A stretch of DNA of 49,915 nucleotides from CAITSH01 sp945892985 (GTDB lineage Bacteria > Pseudomonadota > Gammaproteobacteria > Burkholderiales > SG8-39): positions 1-49,915 of the forward strand of contig CAMDDU010000029.1 in NCBI GenBank assembly GCA_945892985.1. The letters are read 5' to 3'. Position 1 is the first letter of the stretch, and each line of letters opens with the position of its first letter. This document shows positions 7,998 to 17,310 of this stretch, in pieces. A program made the position numbers and the translations under genes. The notes under the pieces are model-generated. The model worked only from the letters and a program-made list of their open reading frames with translations, was not told the origin of the DNA and did no database searches.

Positions 7998-8669
7998 TTA
8001 GCGGAACGTCGGCCCGCAGGCCCAGGCTACCAGCGAGCGGCGCACACCCGAGGTGACGGGCGTGACGCGGTGCGCGAGGTAGGAGGGGAAAAATGTCGCC
8101 GCGCCCATGGCGCGCGCTTCTTGCATGGCCGGGGCGTTGATGAATTCGAGTTGGCCGCCGCTGTAATCCTCGTTGGCCGAAAGCTGTATTGTCATCGACA
8201 GTTTGCGGGCGCTGGTGGCGCCCGGTCCAAGGTCCATGTGCCAGTCAAAGTGCTGTTCCGCGCCATAAACGGTGTACTGCAATGCGTCGACAAAGCCGGT
8301 GAGTTCAAAGCCGTAGTGCTGCGATGCCTGGGCAAACAGCGCCCCGAGCTTGTGGAACAGCCAGTGCGTCTGCGGCAGGGGCTCAAGCCAGGCGATGTGG
8401 CTGACACGGTAGGCCGCGTCGCCCAGCTCGACGCGGCCGTCAGTGCGTGGCGTGGCCTCCCCGAGGGCGATGATGGTGCGGCACTCCTCTGGCGACAGCG
8501 CAGCTTGATACAGCTGAATGGTCTGCAGCGCGTCGTTGGACCCGGTGATATGGCGGGTCTTGAACGGGTCGATACCCGGTTCCCAGCCAAGTGATAAGGC
8601 ACCTCCGGCGGCCGCGTCGACGCGGGTCGGGAAGGTGTAAGTGAAGTTGTGGGCAGTGCTTGTGGGCAT
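7998..8669 (-). CDS. 2-oxoglutarate/Fe(II)-dependent oxygenase
   Basis: The ATG at 8669 gives 223 residues. The C-terminal half carries the Fe(II) triad: the HxD motif in HFDWHMD (near residue 130) and a distal histidine in YLAHRVTPV. The downstream arginine in GVRRSLVAW would bind 2-oxoglutarate. The region QLSANEDYSGGQLEF is typical of prolyl 4-hydroxylase-like and PKHD-type oxygenases. The substrate is not evident. Being upstream of a TPR/glycosyltransferase-like gene, it could modify a protein or glycan. It is divergent from the TRAP binding-protein gene; the spacer holds candidate promoters for both. Confidence 0.85.
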   Translation of the reverse strand: MPTSTAHNFTYTFPTRVDAAAGGALSLGWEPGIDPFKTRHITGSNDALQTIQLYQAALSPEECRTIIALGEATPRTDGRVELGDAAYRVSHIAWLEPLPQTHWLFHKLGALFAQASQHYGFELTGFVDALQYTVYGAEQHFDWHMDLGPGATSARKLSMTIQLSANEDYSGGQLEFINAPAMQEARAMGAATFFPSYLAHRVTPVTSGVRRSLVAWACGPTFR

Positions 8670-8790
8670 GGTGGCCGCGCCTTTGGACGCCCTCAGTGTA
8701 GCAAAGGTGGATCCGCGCATGCGGGCTGTAATGTTTCAATGTGAGGCGGGTAGGGCATAGGCGCATTAAGCGGGTGCGCCTGAACTTATC

Positions 8791-8796
8791 TATAAT
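8791..8796 (+). promoter_or_regulatory. Candidate -10 box upstream of the TRAP binding-protein gene
   Basis: A perfect TATAAT lies about 80 bases before the dctP start in an otherwise GC-rich region. No good -35 hexamer lies at 16-18 bases upstream, so the site may depend on an activator or be fortuitous. Confidence 0.35.
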
Positions 8797-8861
8797 CGCT
8801 GTGCTAGGGTAATAATGCGCCTGCGCTATAGTGCGAGCCAATATCAATGTCGAACCATTCT

Positions 8862-8873
8862 GAGGAGGATATT

Positions 8874-8876
<3 letters not shown>
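8862..8876 (+). promoter_or_regulatory. Strong ribosome site that favours a TTG start for dctP
   Basis: GAGGAGG at 8862-8868 is followed five bases later by an in-frame TTG at 8874. The more upstream ATG at 8847 has no comparable site and would place this Shine-Dalgarno sequence inside the coding region. Starting at TTG gives MDRRSFVTKAG, with the twin arginines right at the N-terminus, as in many Tat-exported binding proteins. Confidence 0.65.
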
Positions 8877-10007
<1,131 letters not shown>

Positions 10008-10029
10008 GCCGCCACACCGGTTCTTCGGT

Positions 10030-10070
10030 ACCAAAACAAAACCCCGCGCGAGCGGGGTTTTGTTTTTGGT
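10030..10070. terminator. Bidirectional rho-independent terminator between dctP and dctM
   Basis: CAAAACCCCGC and GCGGGGTTTTG form a perfect 11-bp stem with loop GCGA. TTTTT follows on the plus strand, and a T-rich tract (TTTTGG) follows on the minus strand. It should end transcription of both convergent genes. Confidence 0.9.
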
Positions 10071-10105
10071 GCCGACCGAAGGCTTCAGCTTCGCCAGCGG
10101 TGGAG

Positions 10106-11896
10106 CTATTTTTTCGCTTCGCCCTTCATCGCACGTTCGATGGCTTTGGCCGGGTCATCCTCGTCCGCCGCCTTGCCCAGGGCGCGTTCAAGCGCCTTGG
10201 CCGGATCCTCGTCCTCGGGCCTGGCGCCGTCCTTGCCCGGTTCTCCGCTTGCCGCGCCGGGGTCACCGTCCATGGTCGGCGCCTCCATCGGCACCTCGAT
10301 CTGCACCTTGTTGGTGTCGATGACGATTTTTTTGTCCAGACCGCTTGTCACCAAGCCGGGGAAGATGATGATCAGCGCAACCATGATGATCTGGATCAAT
10401 ACGAAGGGCACCGCGCCCCAGTAAATCTGGCCGGTGGTGACTTTGGCGGTGATCTTGCCGGTGACCTTGTCGAGGTAGTCCTTGGCCGGCGCGACGCTAC
10501 GCAGGTAAAACAGGGCGAAGCCGAAAGGCGGGTGCATGAACGAGGTTTGCATGTTCACGCCCAGCAGTACCCCGAACCAGATGAGGTCTATGCCCAGTTT
10601 TTCTGCGATAGGGCCCAGCAGGGGGACGACGATGAAGGACAACTCGAAAAAATCGAGGAAGAAGGCCAGCAGGAACACCAGGATGTTGACGACGATGAGG
10701 AAGCCCAACTGGCCGCCGGGCAGGCCGGTCAGCAGGTGTTCGACCCAGATGTGGCCGTCGACGCCGTAGAAGGTCAGGCTGAACACACGCGCACCAACGA
10801 GGATGAACACCACAAAGGCGGTGAGCTTGGCAGTCGAGTCCATGGCCTGCTTGAGCAGGCTCATCGACAGGCGCCGGCGCGCCAGGGCCATGAACAGCGC
10901 CCCGGTGGCGCCCATCGCGCCGCCCTCGGTGGGCGTCGCCACGCCGAGAAAAATCGTGCCGAGCACCAGAAAGATCAGCGCCAGCGGCGGGATGAGCACG
11001 AAGGTCACGCGCATGGCGATGCGTGACAGCAGGCCTAGTTTGAACACATGGTTCAGCACCGCGGCGGCGAATGCGAGTCCGGTGCCCACCGAGGTTGAAA
11101 CCACCAGCAGTTCGTCAAGCGGTGCATCCGGCGGGTAGTGGTATTTGGCGAAGGCCACCGATGCGGCGGTGGCAACGATGATCAGCGCGATCAGCGACGG
11201 TGTTCCACCGCTGCCATCGGGCTCACGCAGCGTGCGTGCCTCCGGTGGCAGCGCGGGCGCCCAGCCGGGTTTGAAAAAAGCGATGCCGATGGCGTAGAGC
11301 GCGTACATGCCGGCGAGGATGAGGCCGGGCACGAATGCGCCGGCGTACATGTCGCCGACCGAGCGGCCGAGCTGGTCGGCCATGATGATCAGCACCAGCG
11401 AGGGCGGGATAATCTGCGCCAGCGTGCCTGATGCGGCGATCACGCCGGAAGCGAAACGCCGGTCATAGCCGTAGCGCAGCATGATGGGCAGTGAAATGAG
11501 GCCCATCGAAATCACCGAGGCGGCGACCACACCGGTCGTTGCGGCAAGCAGCGCGCCGACGAAAATAACCGCCAGCGCAAGACCGCCGCGCAGCGGGCCG
11601 AACAACTGGCCGATAGTGTCGAGCAGATCCTCGGCCATGCCGCTTCGTTCCAGGATCAGCCCCATGAAGGTGAAAAAGGGGACGGCCAGCAGCGTGTCAT
11701 TGGACATCACGCCCCAGATGCGCTGTGGCAGCGCCTGGAACAGCGAGGGCTGCAGCATCCCCAGCTCGATACCGATGATGCCGAAGAAAATGCCGTTGGC
11801 GGCAAGCGCAAAGGCGACCGGGTAGCCGAGCAGTAAAAAGACGACCAAAGCGCCGAACATCAGCGGCGCCATATTTGCGGTGAGAAATTCAATCAT
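10106..11896 (-). CDS. dctM: TRAP transporter large permease (DctM)
   Basis: DctM is the ion-driven transmembrane subunit. The 596-residue protein has more than ten hydrophobic segments and DctM family stretches such as NDTLLAVPFFTFMGLILERSGMAEDLL, GGLALAVIFVGALLAATTGVVAASV and GTLAQIIPPSLVLIIMADQLG. It is longer than the usual 430 residues: there is an extra central region (about residues 215-310) and a charged cytoplasmic tail with two copies of DPAKA[LI]ERA. The start overlaps the dctQ stop by 4 bases, so the two are translationally coupled. Confidence 0.93.
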   Translation of the reverse strand: MIEFLTANMAPLMFGALVVFLLLGYPVAFALAANGIFFGIIGIELGMLQPSLFQALPQRIWGVMSNDTLLAVPFFTFMGLILERSGMAEDLLDTIGQLFGPLRGGLALAVIFVGALLAATTGVVAASVISMGLISLPIMLRYGYDRRFASGVIAASGTLAQIIPPSLVLIIMADQLGRSVGDMYAGAFVPGLILAGMYALYAIGIAFFKPGWAPALPPEARTLREPDGSGGTPSLIALIIVATAASVAFAKYHYPPDAPLDELLVVSTSVGTGLAFAAAVLNHVFKLGLLSRIAMRVTFVLIPPLALIFLVLGTIFLGVATPTEGGAMGATGALFMALARRRLSMSLLKQAMDSTAKLTAFVVFILVGARVFSLTFYGVDGHIWVEHLLTGLPGGQLGFLIVVNILVFLLAFFLDFFELSFIVVPLLGPIAEKLGIDLIWFGVLLGVNMQTSFMHPPFGFALFYLRSVAPAKDYLDKVTGKITAKVTTGQIYWGAVPFVLIQIIMVALIIIFPGLVTSGLDKKIVIDTNKVQIEVPMEAPTMDGDPGAASGEPGKDGARPEDEDPAKALERALGKAADEDDPAKAIERAMKGEAKK

Positions 11897-12492
11897 GTCG
11901 GCATCCCCGCGGCTTCACGCTGTTTGCGGATTTCCTCGGCCAGCTGTTCCTCGGCGCTGGGGCCGCTGTCTTTTTCGCTCGGGTCGGGAATGAGCCCTTG
12001 CAAGAAAGCAATGCGCTTGATGAGTTCCGACAGGCCTTGCAGTATCAGCAGGAAAAAACCGACCGGCACCATGAGGCGCGCGGGCCAGATGGTCAGTCCG
12101 CCGGCATTGGTGGAAACTTCGTTGCGCGTATAGGCGTCGACAAAGACCGGCCAGGACAGCCACATGATGGCAATGGCCATGGGCATCAGGAAAAAGATCG
12201 TGCCGAGTATGTCTATCCAGGTCTGGGCTTTTTTTGACAGCAGTCCGGAGACGACGTCGATGCGCACGTGCTGGTTATGCAGCAGGGCATAGCCCGCGCC
12301 AAAGAGGAATACCGCTGAAAACAGATACCACTGCACTTCCAGCCACGCGTTGGAACTGAGGTTGAAGGCGTAGCGCACGATGGCGTTGCCGGCGCTGACC
12401 AGTACGGCAATAAGAATAAGCCAATAGATCAGGCGCCCGACACGGTTGCTTAGCGCATCAACAAGCCGTGAAAACGACAATAAAGCATTCAA
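11893..12492 (-). CDS. dctQ: TRAP transporter small permease (DctQ)
   Basis: DctQ forms the small membrane subunit with DctM. I place the start at the TTG at 12492, which has GGAGGAG about 8 bases upstream and yields MNALLSFSRLVDALSNRVG (199 residues). Longer frames run back into non-coding sequence. Four membrane segments are visible (for example LIYWLILIAVLVSAGNAIVRY and WYLFSAVFLFGAGYALL), and the DctQ motif NAWLEVQWYLF...HVRIDVV is present. The C-terminus is a charged tail of about 35 residues. It is upstream of dctM with a 4-base overlap. Like dctP, it appears to use a TTG start. Confidence 0.88.
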   Translation of the reverse strand: MNALLSFSRLVDALSNRVGRLIYWLILIAVLVSAGNAIVRYAFNLSSNAWLEVQWYLFSAVFLFGAGYALLHNQHVRIDVVSGLLSKKAQTWIDILGTIFFLMPMAIAIMWLSWPVFVDAYTRNEVSTNAGGLTIWPARLMVPVGFFLLILQGLSELIKRIAFLQGLIPDPSEKDSGPSAEEQLAEEIRKQREAAGMPT

Positions 12493-12936
12493 AGTGCACT
12501 CCTCCTGTTGCCTTGAATCCGGTATCCGGTATCCGGTTAGCTCGTGAAGCCGGACCTTCCCTGTCAATGCGTGTGCGGTGGCTTGTGGCCATGCGGCGCA
12601 GGGCGGGTGTTGCCGCTGGGGCGGGATGATTTATCCGTGGCCTTATCCGTAACCATCGGTGCTTTTGAATTTTCGCCGATCGGGCCGCTTTTGCATAGAA
12701 AATTCGCCTTCGCCGTCTGCTGCTTTATCCGGGAAATATACTGTCATTGCAAGCTGTTAGCTTGCAATGACGCGCCATCCGAGGTGGTACAGGTGTGCCT
12801 CTTTGTGGCCGCGGTGGGCGATGCTGCGCGGTATAATCAGTGCGCTGCAGCAATTGCGGCGTTTTTGTCGGATCGGGGATGCTGCCGACCCCGCAACGGC
12901 AAGCTTGTTTTGCATTGGATTGACCGTCCCAGCCCC
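12493..12936. other. Spacer between divergent dctQ and exporter genes
   Basis: This stretch of about 440 bases holds the dctQ ribosome site, a short 7-bp repeat (three copies of [AT]ATCCGG at 12516-12536), the perfect inverted repeat at 12743-12771 and a TATAAT at 12832-12837 that may be a -10 box for the exporter operon. No -35 hexamer lies at the proper distance. A reading frame running through from 12544 joins the adaptor gene but has no coding character before 12937. Confidence 0.55.
12743..12771. repeat. Perfect 13-bp inverted repeat
   Basis: GTCATTGCAAGCT and AGCTTGCAATGAC flank a 3-base loop (GTT). The stem is perfect. It lies in the dctQ/exporter spacer with no T-run, so it is more like a dispersed palindrome or operator than a terminator. 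Confidence 0.8.
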
Positions 12937-14151
12937 ATGACGAACCTCGATAAACTCAAAATCAACCGCACCACCGCCAAGTCCACTCACGGCCCGGTCC
13001 GCGGCCACCGGCGATGGCCTTATGTGCTGCTGGCCCTGATAGGCGTCGCGGGCGCGGCGGCGTATTTTTCCGGCCGGCTGGGCGGCGCGGTCAGCATAGA
13101 AACGGCGGCCGTCGTCACGGCCTATCCGTCCCAGGCGCTGGCCCAACTCAATGCCACCGGTTATGTGGTGGCGCAGCGCAAGGCCTCGCTTTCTTCCAAG
13201 GCCACCGGGCGCCTGGAGTGGCTGGGCGTGCTCGAGGGCAGCCGCGTCAGGCAGGGCGAGGTGATCGCGCGCCTGGAAAACAGGGACGTCAGCGCCAGCC
13301 GTGAGCAGACCCTGGCCAGCCTCAAGGTGGCGCAGGCCAACGTCGAGCAGGGGCGTACCGAGTTGGTGGACGCGGAGGCCAACTTCAAGCGTTCGCTCGA
13401 CCTCGTGGGCAAGAAATACATCAGCGATAGTTCCCACGACGCCGCGGTGGCACGTTTCAACAAGGCCAAGGCCGCGATGGTCAGCCTCGATGCCTTGGTG
13501 GCGGTGGCGCGCGCCAATCTCAAATCGGCTGATGTGGCGCTGGATCAGACGGTTATCCGTGCACCTTTCGACGGTGTGGTGCTGACCAAAAATGCCAATG
13601 TCGGTGACAACATCACACCGTTCTCCAGCGCCGCCGATTCCAAGGGGGCGGTGGTGACCATCGCCGACATGCAGACGCTGGAGGTGGAGGCTGACGTGTC
13701 GGAGTCGGCCATAGGCCGTATTCGCATCGGCCAGCCCTGCGAGATCCAGCTTGACGCGATTCCCGGCGAGCGTTTTGCCGGCATGGTCAGCCGCACCGTG
13801 CCCACCGTCGATCGCGCCAAAGCCACGGTGTTGGTGAAGGTGCGTTTTGCCGCGCGCGATGCGCGCGTGCTGCCGGACATGAGCGCCAAAGTCGCCTTTC
13901 TGCAGCGTGAAACGACGGCCGAGGAAAAAAAGCCGGTGACCGCGGTGCTGCCCGCTGCGGTCTTTACACGTGACGGCGGCTCATATCTCTACGCCGTGCG
14001 CGATGAGCGCGTGGCGCTGGTGCGTGTCGAGACCGGCGCAAAACTTGGCGACCTCCTTGAGGTGCGCGGCCTGAAGGCAGGCGAGCGCGTTGCGCTCAAG
14101 CCGCTGGACAAACTCTCCGACGGCGCGCGCATCAAGACCGCGCAGAAATAA
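12937..14151 (+). CDS. Periplasmic adaptor (HlyD/MacA-like) of a MacB-type exporter
   Basis: The ATG at 12937 gives 404 residues with one N-terminal membrane anchor (WPYVLLALIGVAGAAAYFSG). A biotinyl-lipoyl-like half follows (VVAQRKASLSSKATGRLEWLGVLEGSRVRQGEVIARLENRD region), then a helical hairpin of about 90 residues (SLKVAQANVEQGRTELVDAEANF) and the second lipoyl half with APFDGVVLTKNANVGDNITPF. A beta-barrel and membrane-proximal domain complete the adaptor. This is the usual layout of membrane-fusion proteins linking an inner-membrane pump to an outer-membrane channel. It is first of four genes with spacings of 5-52 bases. No TolC gene is nearby. Confidence 0.9.
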   Translation: MTNLDKLKINRTTAKSTHGPVRGHRRWPYVLLALIGVAGAAAYFSGRLGGAVSIETAAVVTAYPSQALAQLNATGYVVAQRKASLSSKATGRLEWLGVLEGSRVRQGEVIARLENRDVSASREQTLASLKVAQANVEQGRTELVDAEANFKRSLDLVGKKYISDSSHDAAVARFNKAKAAMVSLDALVAVARANLKSADVALDQTVIRAPFDGVVLTKNANVGDNITPFSSAADSKGAVVTIADMQTLEVEADVSESAIGRIRIGQPCEIQLDAIPGERFAGMVSRTVPTVDRAKATVLVKVRFAARDARVLPDMSAKVAFLQRETTAEEKKPVTAVLPAAVFTRDGGSYLYAVRDERVALVRVETGAKLGDLLEVRGLKAGERVALKPLDKLSDGARIKTAQK

Positions 14152-14156
14152 GCGCC

Positions 14157-14864
14157 ATGGGTGAACCTGTCGTTGGCGATACCCTGATCAGCCTGCGCGG
14201 CATTTCCAAGTCGTACCGCCGCGGCGGCCAGGTGTTGCCGGTGCTGACGGGCATCAGTTTTGACATCGCGCGCGGCGAGTTCCTTTCGCTGATGGGGCCC
14301 TCGGGCTCGGGCAAGAGCACGCTGCTCAATCTTATCGCCGGGATCGACAAGCCCGACGCGGGCGAATTGCTGGTCGATGGCGCGGACATCGTTGTACTCG
14401 GCGAGTCGGAACTGGCCGACTGGCGCGCCAGCCATGTCGGTTTCATTTTCCAGTTCTACAACCTGATGCCGGTGCTGACGGCCCTTGAGAACGTCGAGTT
14501 GCCGCTGACACTGACCCATCTCACGCGGCGCGAGCGGCGCGAGCATGCCCAGACTGCGCTCGATCTGGTGGGCCTATCCGACCGCATGTCGCATTACCCC
14601 TCCGAGCTCTCCGGCGGGCAGCAGCAGCGCGTGGCGGTGGCACGGGCCTTCATCACCGATCCGGCGCTGATCGTCGCCGACGAACCCACCGGCGATCTTG
14701 ACCGCCATTCGGCCGAGGACATTCTGGAACTGATGCGCCGTCTTGCCGGCGATATGGGCAAGACCATCATCATGGTCACCCATGACCGCAAGGCGGCCGA
14801 AAGCGCCGATGCCATCATGCATCTTGAAAAAGGCGAACTGTCGGACAAAGAGGTATTGCGCTGA
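14157..14864 (+). CDS. ABC transporter ATPase (MacB/LolD type)
   Basis: The 235-residue nucleotide-binding subunit has Walker A GPSGSGKST near residue 44, Q-loop FQFYNLMPVLTALENVELPL, signature LSGGQQQRVAVARA near residue 146, Walker B LIVADEPTGDLD and the switch histidine in MVTHDRKAA. The FQFYNL motif and short length are typical of MacB/LolD ATPases that work with FtsX-type permeases in mechanotransmission. It starts 5 bases after the adaptor gene. It is followed by the unusual chain of short ORFs before the first permease. Confidence 0.93.
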   Translation: MGEPVVGDTLISLRGISKSYRRGGQVLPVLTGISFDIARGEFLSLMGPSGSGKSTLLNLIAGIDKPDAGELLVDGADIVVLGESELADWRASHVGFIFQFYNLMPVLTALENVELPLTLTHLTRRERREHAQTALDLVGLSDRMSHYPSELSGGQQQRVAVARAFITDPALIVADEPTGDLDRHSAEDILELMRRLAGDMGKTIIMVTHDRKAAESADAIMHLEKGELSDKEVLR

Positions 14865-14874
14865 CTGCGTTGTT

Positions 14875-14920
14875 ATGGACTCGCCCGCATGAACGCCCCC
14901 CAATGAACGCGCCGCAATGA
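14875..14920 (+). promoter_or_regulatory. Cascade of three 5-codon minicistrons leading into the permease start
   Basis: ATG codons occur at 14875, 14889, 14903 and 14917, exactly 14 bases apart. The first three open 5-codon ORFs encoding MDSPA, MNAPQ and MNAPQ. Each ends in a TGA that overlaps the next ATG as ATGA, and the fourth ATG is the permease start. The last three units share ATGAACGC, so a 14-bp tandem duplication is the likely origin. It may pass ribosomes by termination-reinitiation or tune permease output. The effect is inferred, but the arrangement is directly visible. Confidence 0.7.
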
Positions 14921-16071
14921 ACGCAATAAAACTGATTATGCGCAACGCGCTGCGCCATCGCCTGCGCAGCGGCCTGACGGTGACAGGCCTGCTGGTGGCG
15001 GTGCTCGCCTACGGCCTGCTGCAGACGGTGGTGGACGCCTGGTATGCCGGCGCGGCCGCCTCATCCAATGCGCGCCTGGTGACGCGCAACGCCATCTCGC
15101 TGGTGTTCGCACTGCCGCTCAGTTACGAGAACCGCATCCGCGGTGTCGAGGGCGTGAAGACGGTGGCGCGCTCGAGTTGGTTCGGTGGCATCTATCAGGA
15201 GCCGAAGAATTTCTTTCCGCAGTTTGCCGTGTCTGATGCCTACTTCAGCCTCTATCCAGAGTTCATCATCCCCGAGTCCGAGCGCATCGCCTATGGGCGC
15301 GACCGCAAGGGGGCGCTGGTGGGGCGGCAACTGGCGGAGCGCTACGGTTTCAAGGTCGGTGACGTGCTGCCCTTGCGCGGGACCATCTATCCGGGCACCT
15401 GGGAGTTTGTCATTCGCGGTATTTTCGACGGCGCCGACGGGAGCAAGGTCACCAACCTGATGTATTTCCACTGGGAGTATCTCAACGAGTCGGTTCGTAA
15501 AATATCACCCGCGCGCGCCGACCAGGTCGGGGTCTACGTCATAGGCATAGATAATCCTGACAATGCTGCCACCGTGTCGCTCGCCGTTGACGGGGTGTTC
15601 CAGAACTCGCTGGCCGAAACGCTGACCGAGACCGAGCAGGCCTTTCAGCTTGGCTTTGTCGCCATGTCCAACCAGATCATCACGGCCATCCGCATGGTGT
15701 CTTACGTGGTCATCCTGATCATCATGGCGGTGATGGCCAACACCATGGCGATGAGCGCGCGCGAGCGCACCGCCGAATACGCGACGCTCAAGGCGCTCGG
15801 GTTCGGGCCGGGGTTCGTCGCAAGCCTGATTTTCGGTGAGTCACTGGCCATCTGTGTGCTGGGAGGCGGTCTGGGCATCGCACTCACGCCGGCGCTGGCG
15901 GCGGGTTTCAAGTCTTTGGCCGGCGGCATTTTCCCGATCTTTGCGGTTTCGGGCGACACGGCGTTGTTGCAGGCAGGCTGCGCGCTCGCCGTGGGTGTGC
16001 TGGCGGCCATTGTGCCGGCGGTGCGCGCATCGCGCGTGCGCGTGGTTGACGGCTTGCGGGCCATCGCGTGA
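14917..16071 (+). CDS. ABC transporter permease, FtsX/MacB type (first copy)
   Basis: The 384-residue protein has one N-terminal membrane helix (SGLTVTGLLVAVLAYGLLQTVV), a periplasmic domain of about 220 residues, then three C-terminal helices with the FtsX signature (MVSYVVILIIMAVMANTMAMSARERTAEYATLKALGFGPGF). This is the MacB/LolCE topology. ARERTAEYATLKALG is the cytoplasmic coupling segment. It would pair with the second permease as a heterodimer on the ATPase dimer. Its start codon is the last in a series of four ATGs spaced 14 bases apart. Confidence 0.92.
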   Translation: MNAIKLIMRNALRHRLRSGLTVTGLLVAVLAYGLLQTVVDAWYAGAAASSNARLVTRNAISLVFALPLSYENRIRGVEGVKTVARSSWFGGIYQEPKNFFPQFAVSDAYFSLYPEFIIPESERIAYGRDRKGALVGRQLAERYGFKVGDVLPLRGTIYPGTWEFVIRGIFDGADGSKVTNLMYFHWEYLNESVRKISPARADQVGVYVIGIDNPDNAATVSLAVDGVFQNSLAETLTETEQAFQLGFVAMSNQIITAIRMVSYVVILIIMAVMANTMAMSARERTAEYATLKALGFGPGFVASLIFGESLAICVLGGGLGIALTPALAAGFKSLAGGIFPIFAVSGDTALLQAGCALAVGVLAAIVPAVRASRVRVVDGLRAIA

Positions 16072-16108
16072 GTGCATGCGTGTCCTGCACCGGCACGAAG
16101 GGGCGGGC

Positions 16109-17272
16109 ATGGTTCCGCTGAATTACATCGCCCGCAACCTGTGGACGCGCCGGCTGACGACGGTGCTTACCGCCGGCGGGCTTGCTCTGGTGGTGTTCGT
16201 GTTCGCCGCCGTGCTGATGCTGGACGCCGGGCTCAAGCGCACGCTGGTGACCACCGGCGAGTTCGACAACCTGGTGGTGATACGCAAGGGCTCTGAAACC
16301 GAAATCCAGAGCGGCATTTCGCGCGAGCAGGCGAATGTCATCGAGATGAACGCTGCGGTCGTGCTCGGCGCCGAGGGCCTGCCCCTCGCCGCCAAGGAAA
16401 CCGTGGTGCTGATATCGCTCAAGCGCAAGGGCTCGGACAAGGCCTCGAATGTGGTGATACGCGGTACCTCGCCGTCGGGGCTGCGCCTGCGGCCGCAGGT
16501 GAAAATAGCGCAGGGTCGGATGTTCCGGCCCGGGTCTTCGGAAATCATCGTCGGCAGCAGTGTGCTGACCGGGTACGCCGGCACCCAGATCGGTGAGCGC
16601 CTGCGCTTTGCGCAGCGCGAATGGACCATCGTGGGCAGTTTTGACGCCGGCGCCAGCGGCTTTGACTCCGAGGTATGGGGGGACGCCGACCAGTTGATGC
16701 AGGCGTTTCGCCGTACCAGCTATTCGTCCATGGTGGTGCGACTGGCCGACAGCGCGTTGTTCGAGTCTTATCGCAGCGAAATCGGCGCCGATCCGCGCCT
16801 TACCAACGAGGTCAAGCGCGAGCAGGTTTTTTACAGTGACCAGTCGCGTGCATTGTCCAGCTTCATCAGCATCCTGGGCCTTACGCTGACGGTTATTTTT
16901 TCCATTGGGGCGATGATAGGCGCGATGATCACCATGTATGCCTCGGTGTCCAATCGCGTCGCCGAGATCGGCACGCTACGCGCGCTCGGATTCAGGCGCA
17001 GCAGCGTGCTGGCGGCGTTCCTGCTTGAGTCCTTGCTGCTGGGCCTGGTCGGGGGTGTGGCGGGCCTCGCCTGCGCATCGGTGATGCAGGTGGTGTCGTT
17101 TTCGACCACCAATTTCCAGACCTTTGCCGATCTGTCCTTCAAATTCCTTCTGACCCCCGAGATCGGGGTAAAGACCTTGTTGTTCTCGGTTGCGATGGGC
17201 CTTGCCGGCGGTTTTTTGCCGGCGCTGCGCGCCGCAAAACTCAATATCGTCGACGCGCTGCGCGCCGCCTGA
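16109..17272 (+). CDS. ABC transporter permease, FtsX/MacB type (second copy)
   Basis: The ATG at 16109 has AAGGGGCGGG upstream and gives 387 residues. An in-frame ATG at 16077 would add 11. The topology matches its neighbour: an N-terminal helix (TVLTAGGLALVVFVFAAVLML), a large periplasmic domain, and a C-terminal FtsX domain with MIGAMITMYASVSNRVAEIGTLRALGFRRSSVLAAFLLESL. Sequence differs clearly from the first permease, consistent with a heterodimeric transporter of the LolCE or MacB-like export class. The substrate is unknown; nothing nearby encodes an obvious toxin, peptide or lipoprotein cargo. Confidence 0.92.
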   Translation: MVPLNYIARNLWTRRLTTVLTAGGLALVVFVFAAVLMLDAGLKRTLVTTGEFDNLVVIRKGSETEIQSGISREQANVIEMNAAVVLGAEGLPLAAKETVVLISLKRKGSDKASNVVIRGTSPSGLRLRPQVKIAQGRMFRPGSSEIIVGSSVLTGYAGTQIGERLRFAQREWTIVGSFDAGASGFDSEVWGDADQLMQAFRRTSYSSMVVRLADSALFESYRSEIGADPRLTNEVKREQVFYSDQSRALSSFISILGLTLTVIFSIGAMIGAMITMYASVSNRVAEIGTLRALGFRRSSVLAAFLLESLLLGLVGGVAGLACASVMQVVSFSTTNFQTFADLSFKFLLTPEIGVKTLLFSVAMGLAGGFLPALRAAKLNIVDALRAA

Positions 17273-17310
17273 TATTCGCACCATCACAGGATTCCGGTTA
17301 CCCTTCCGCC

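Noticed and set aside
12544..12936. N-terminal extension of the adaptor protein
   Set aside because: The in-frame extension has no coding character. The ATG at 12937 directly precedes a normal adaptor N-terminus and membrane anchor.
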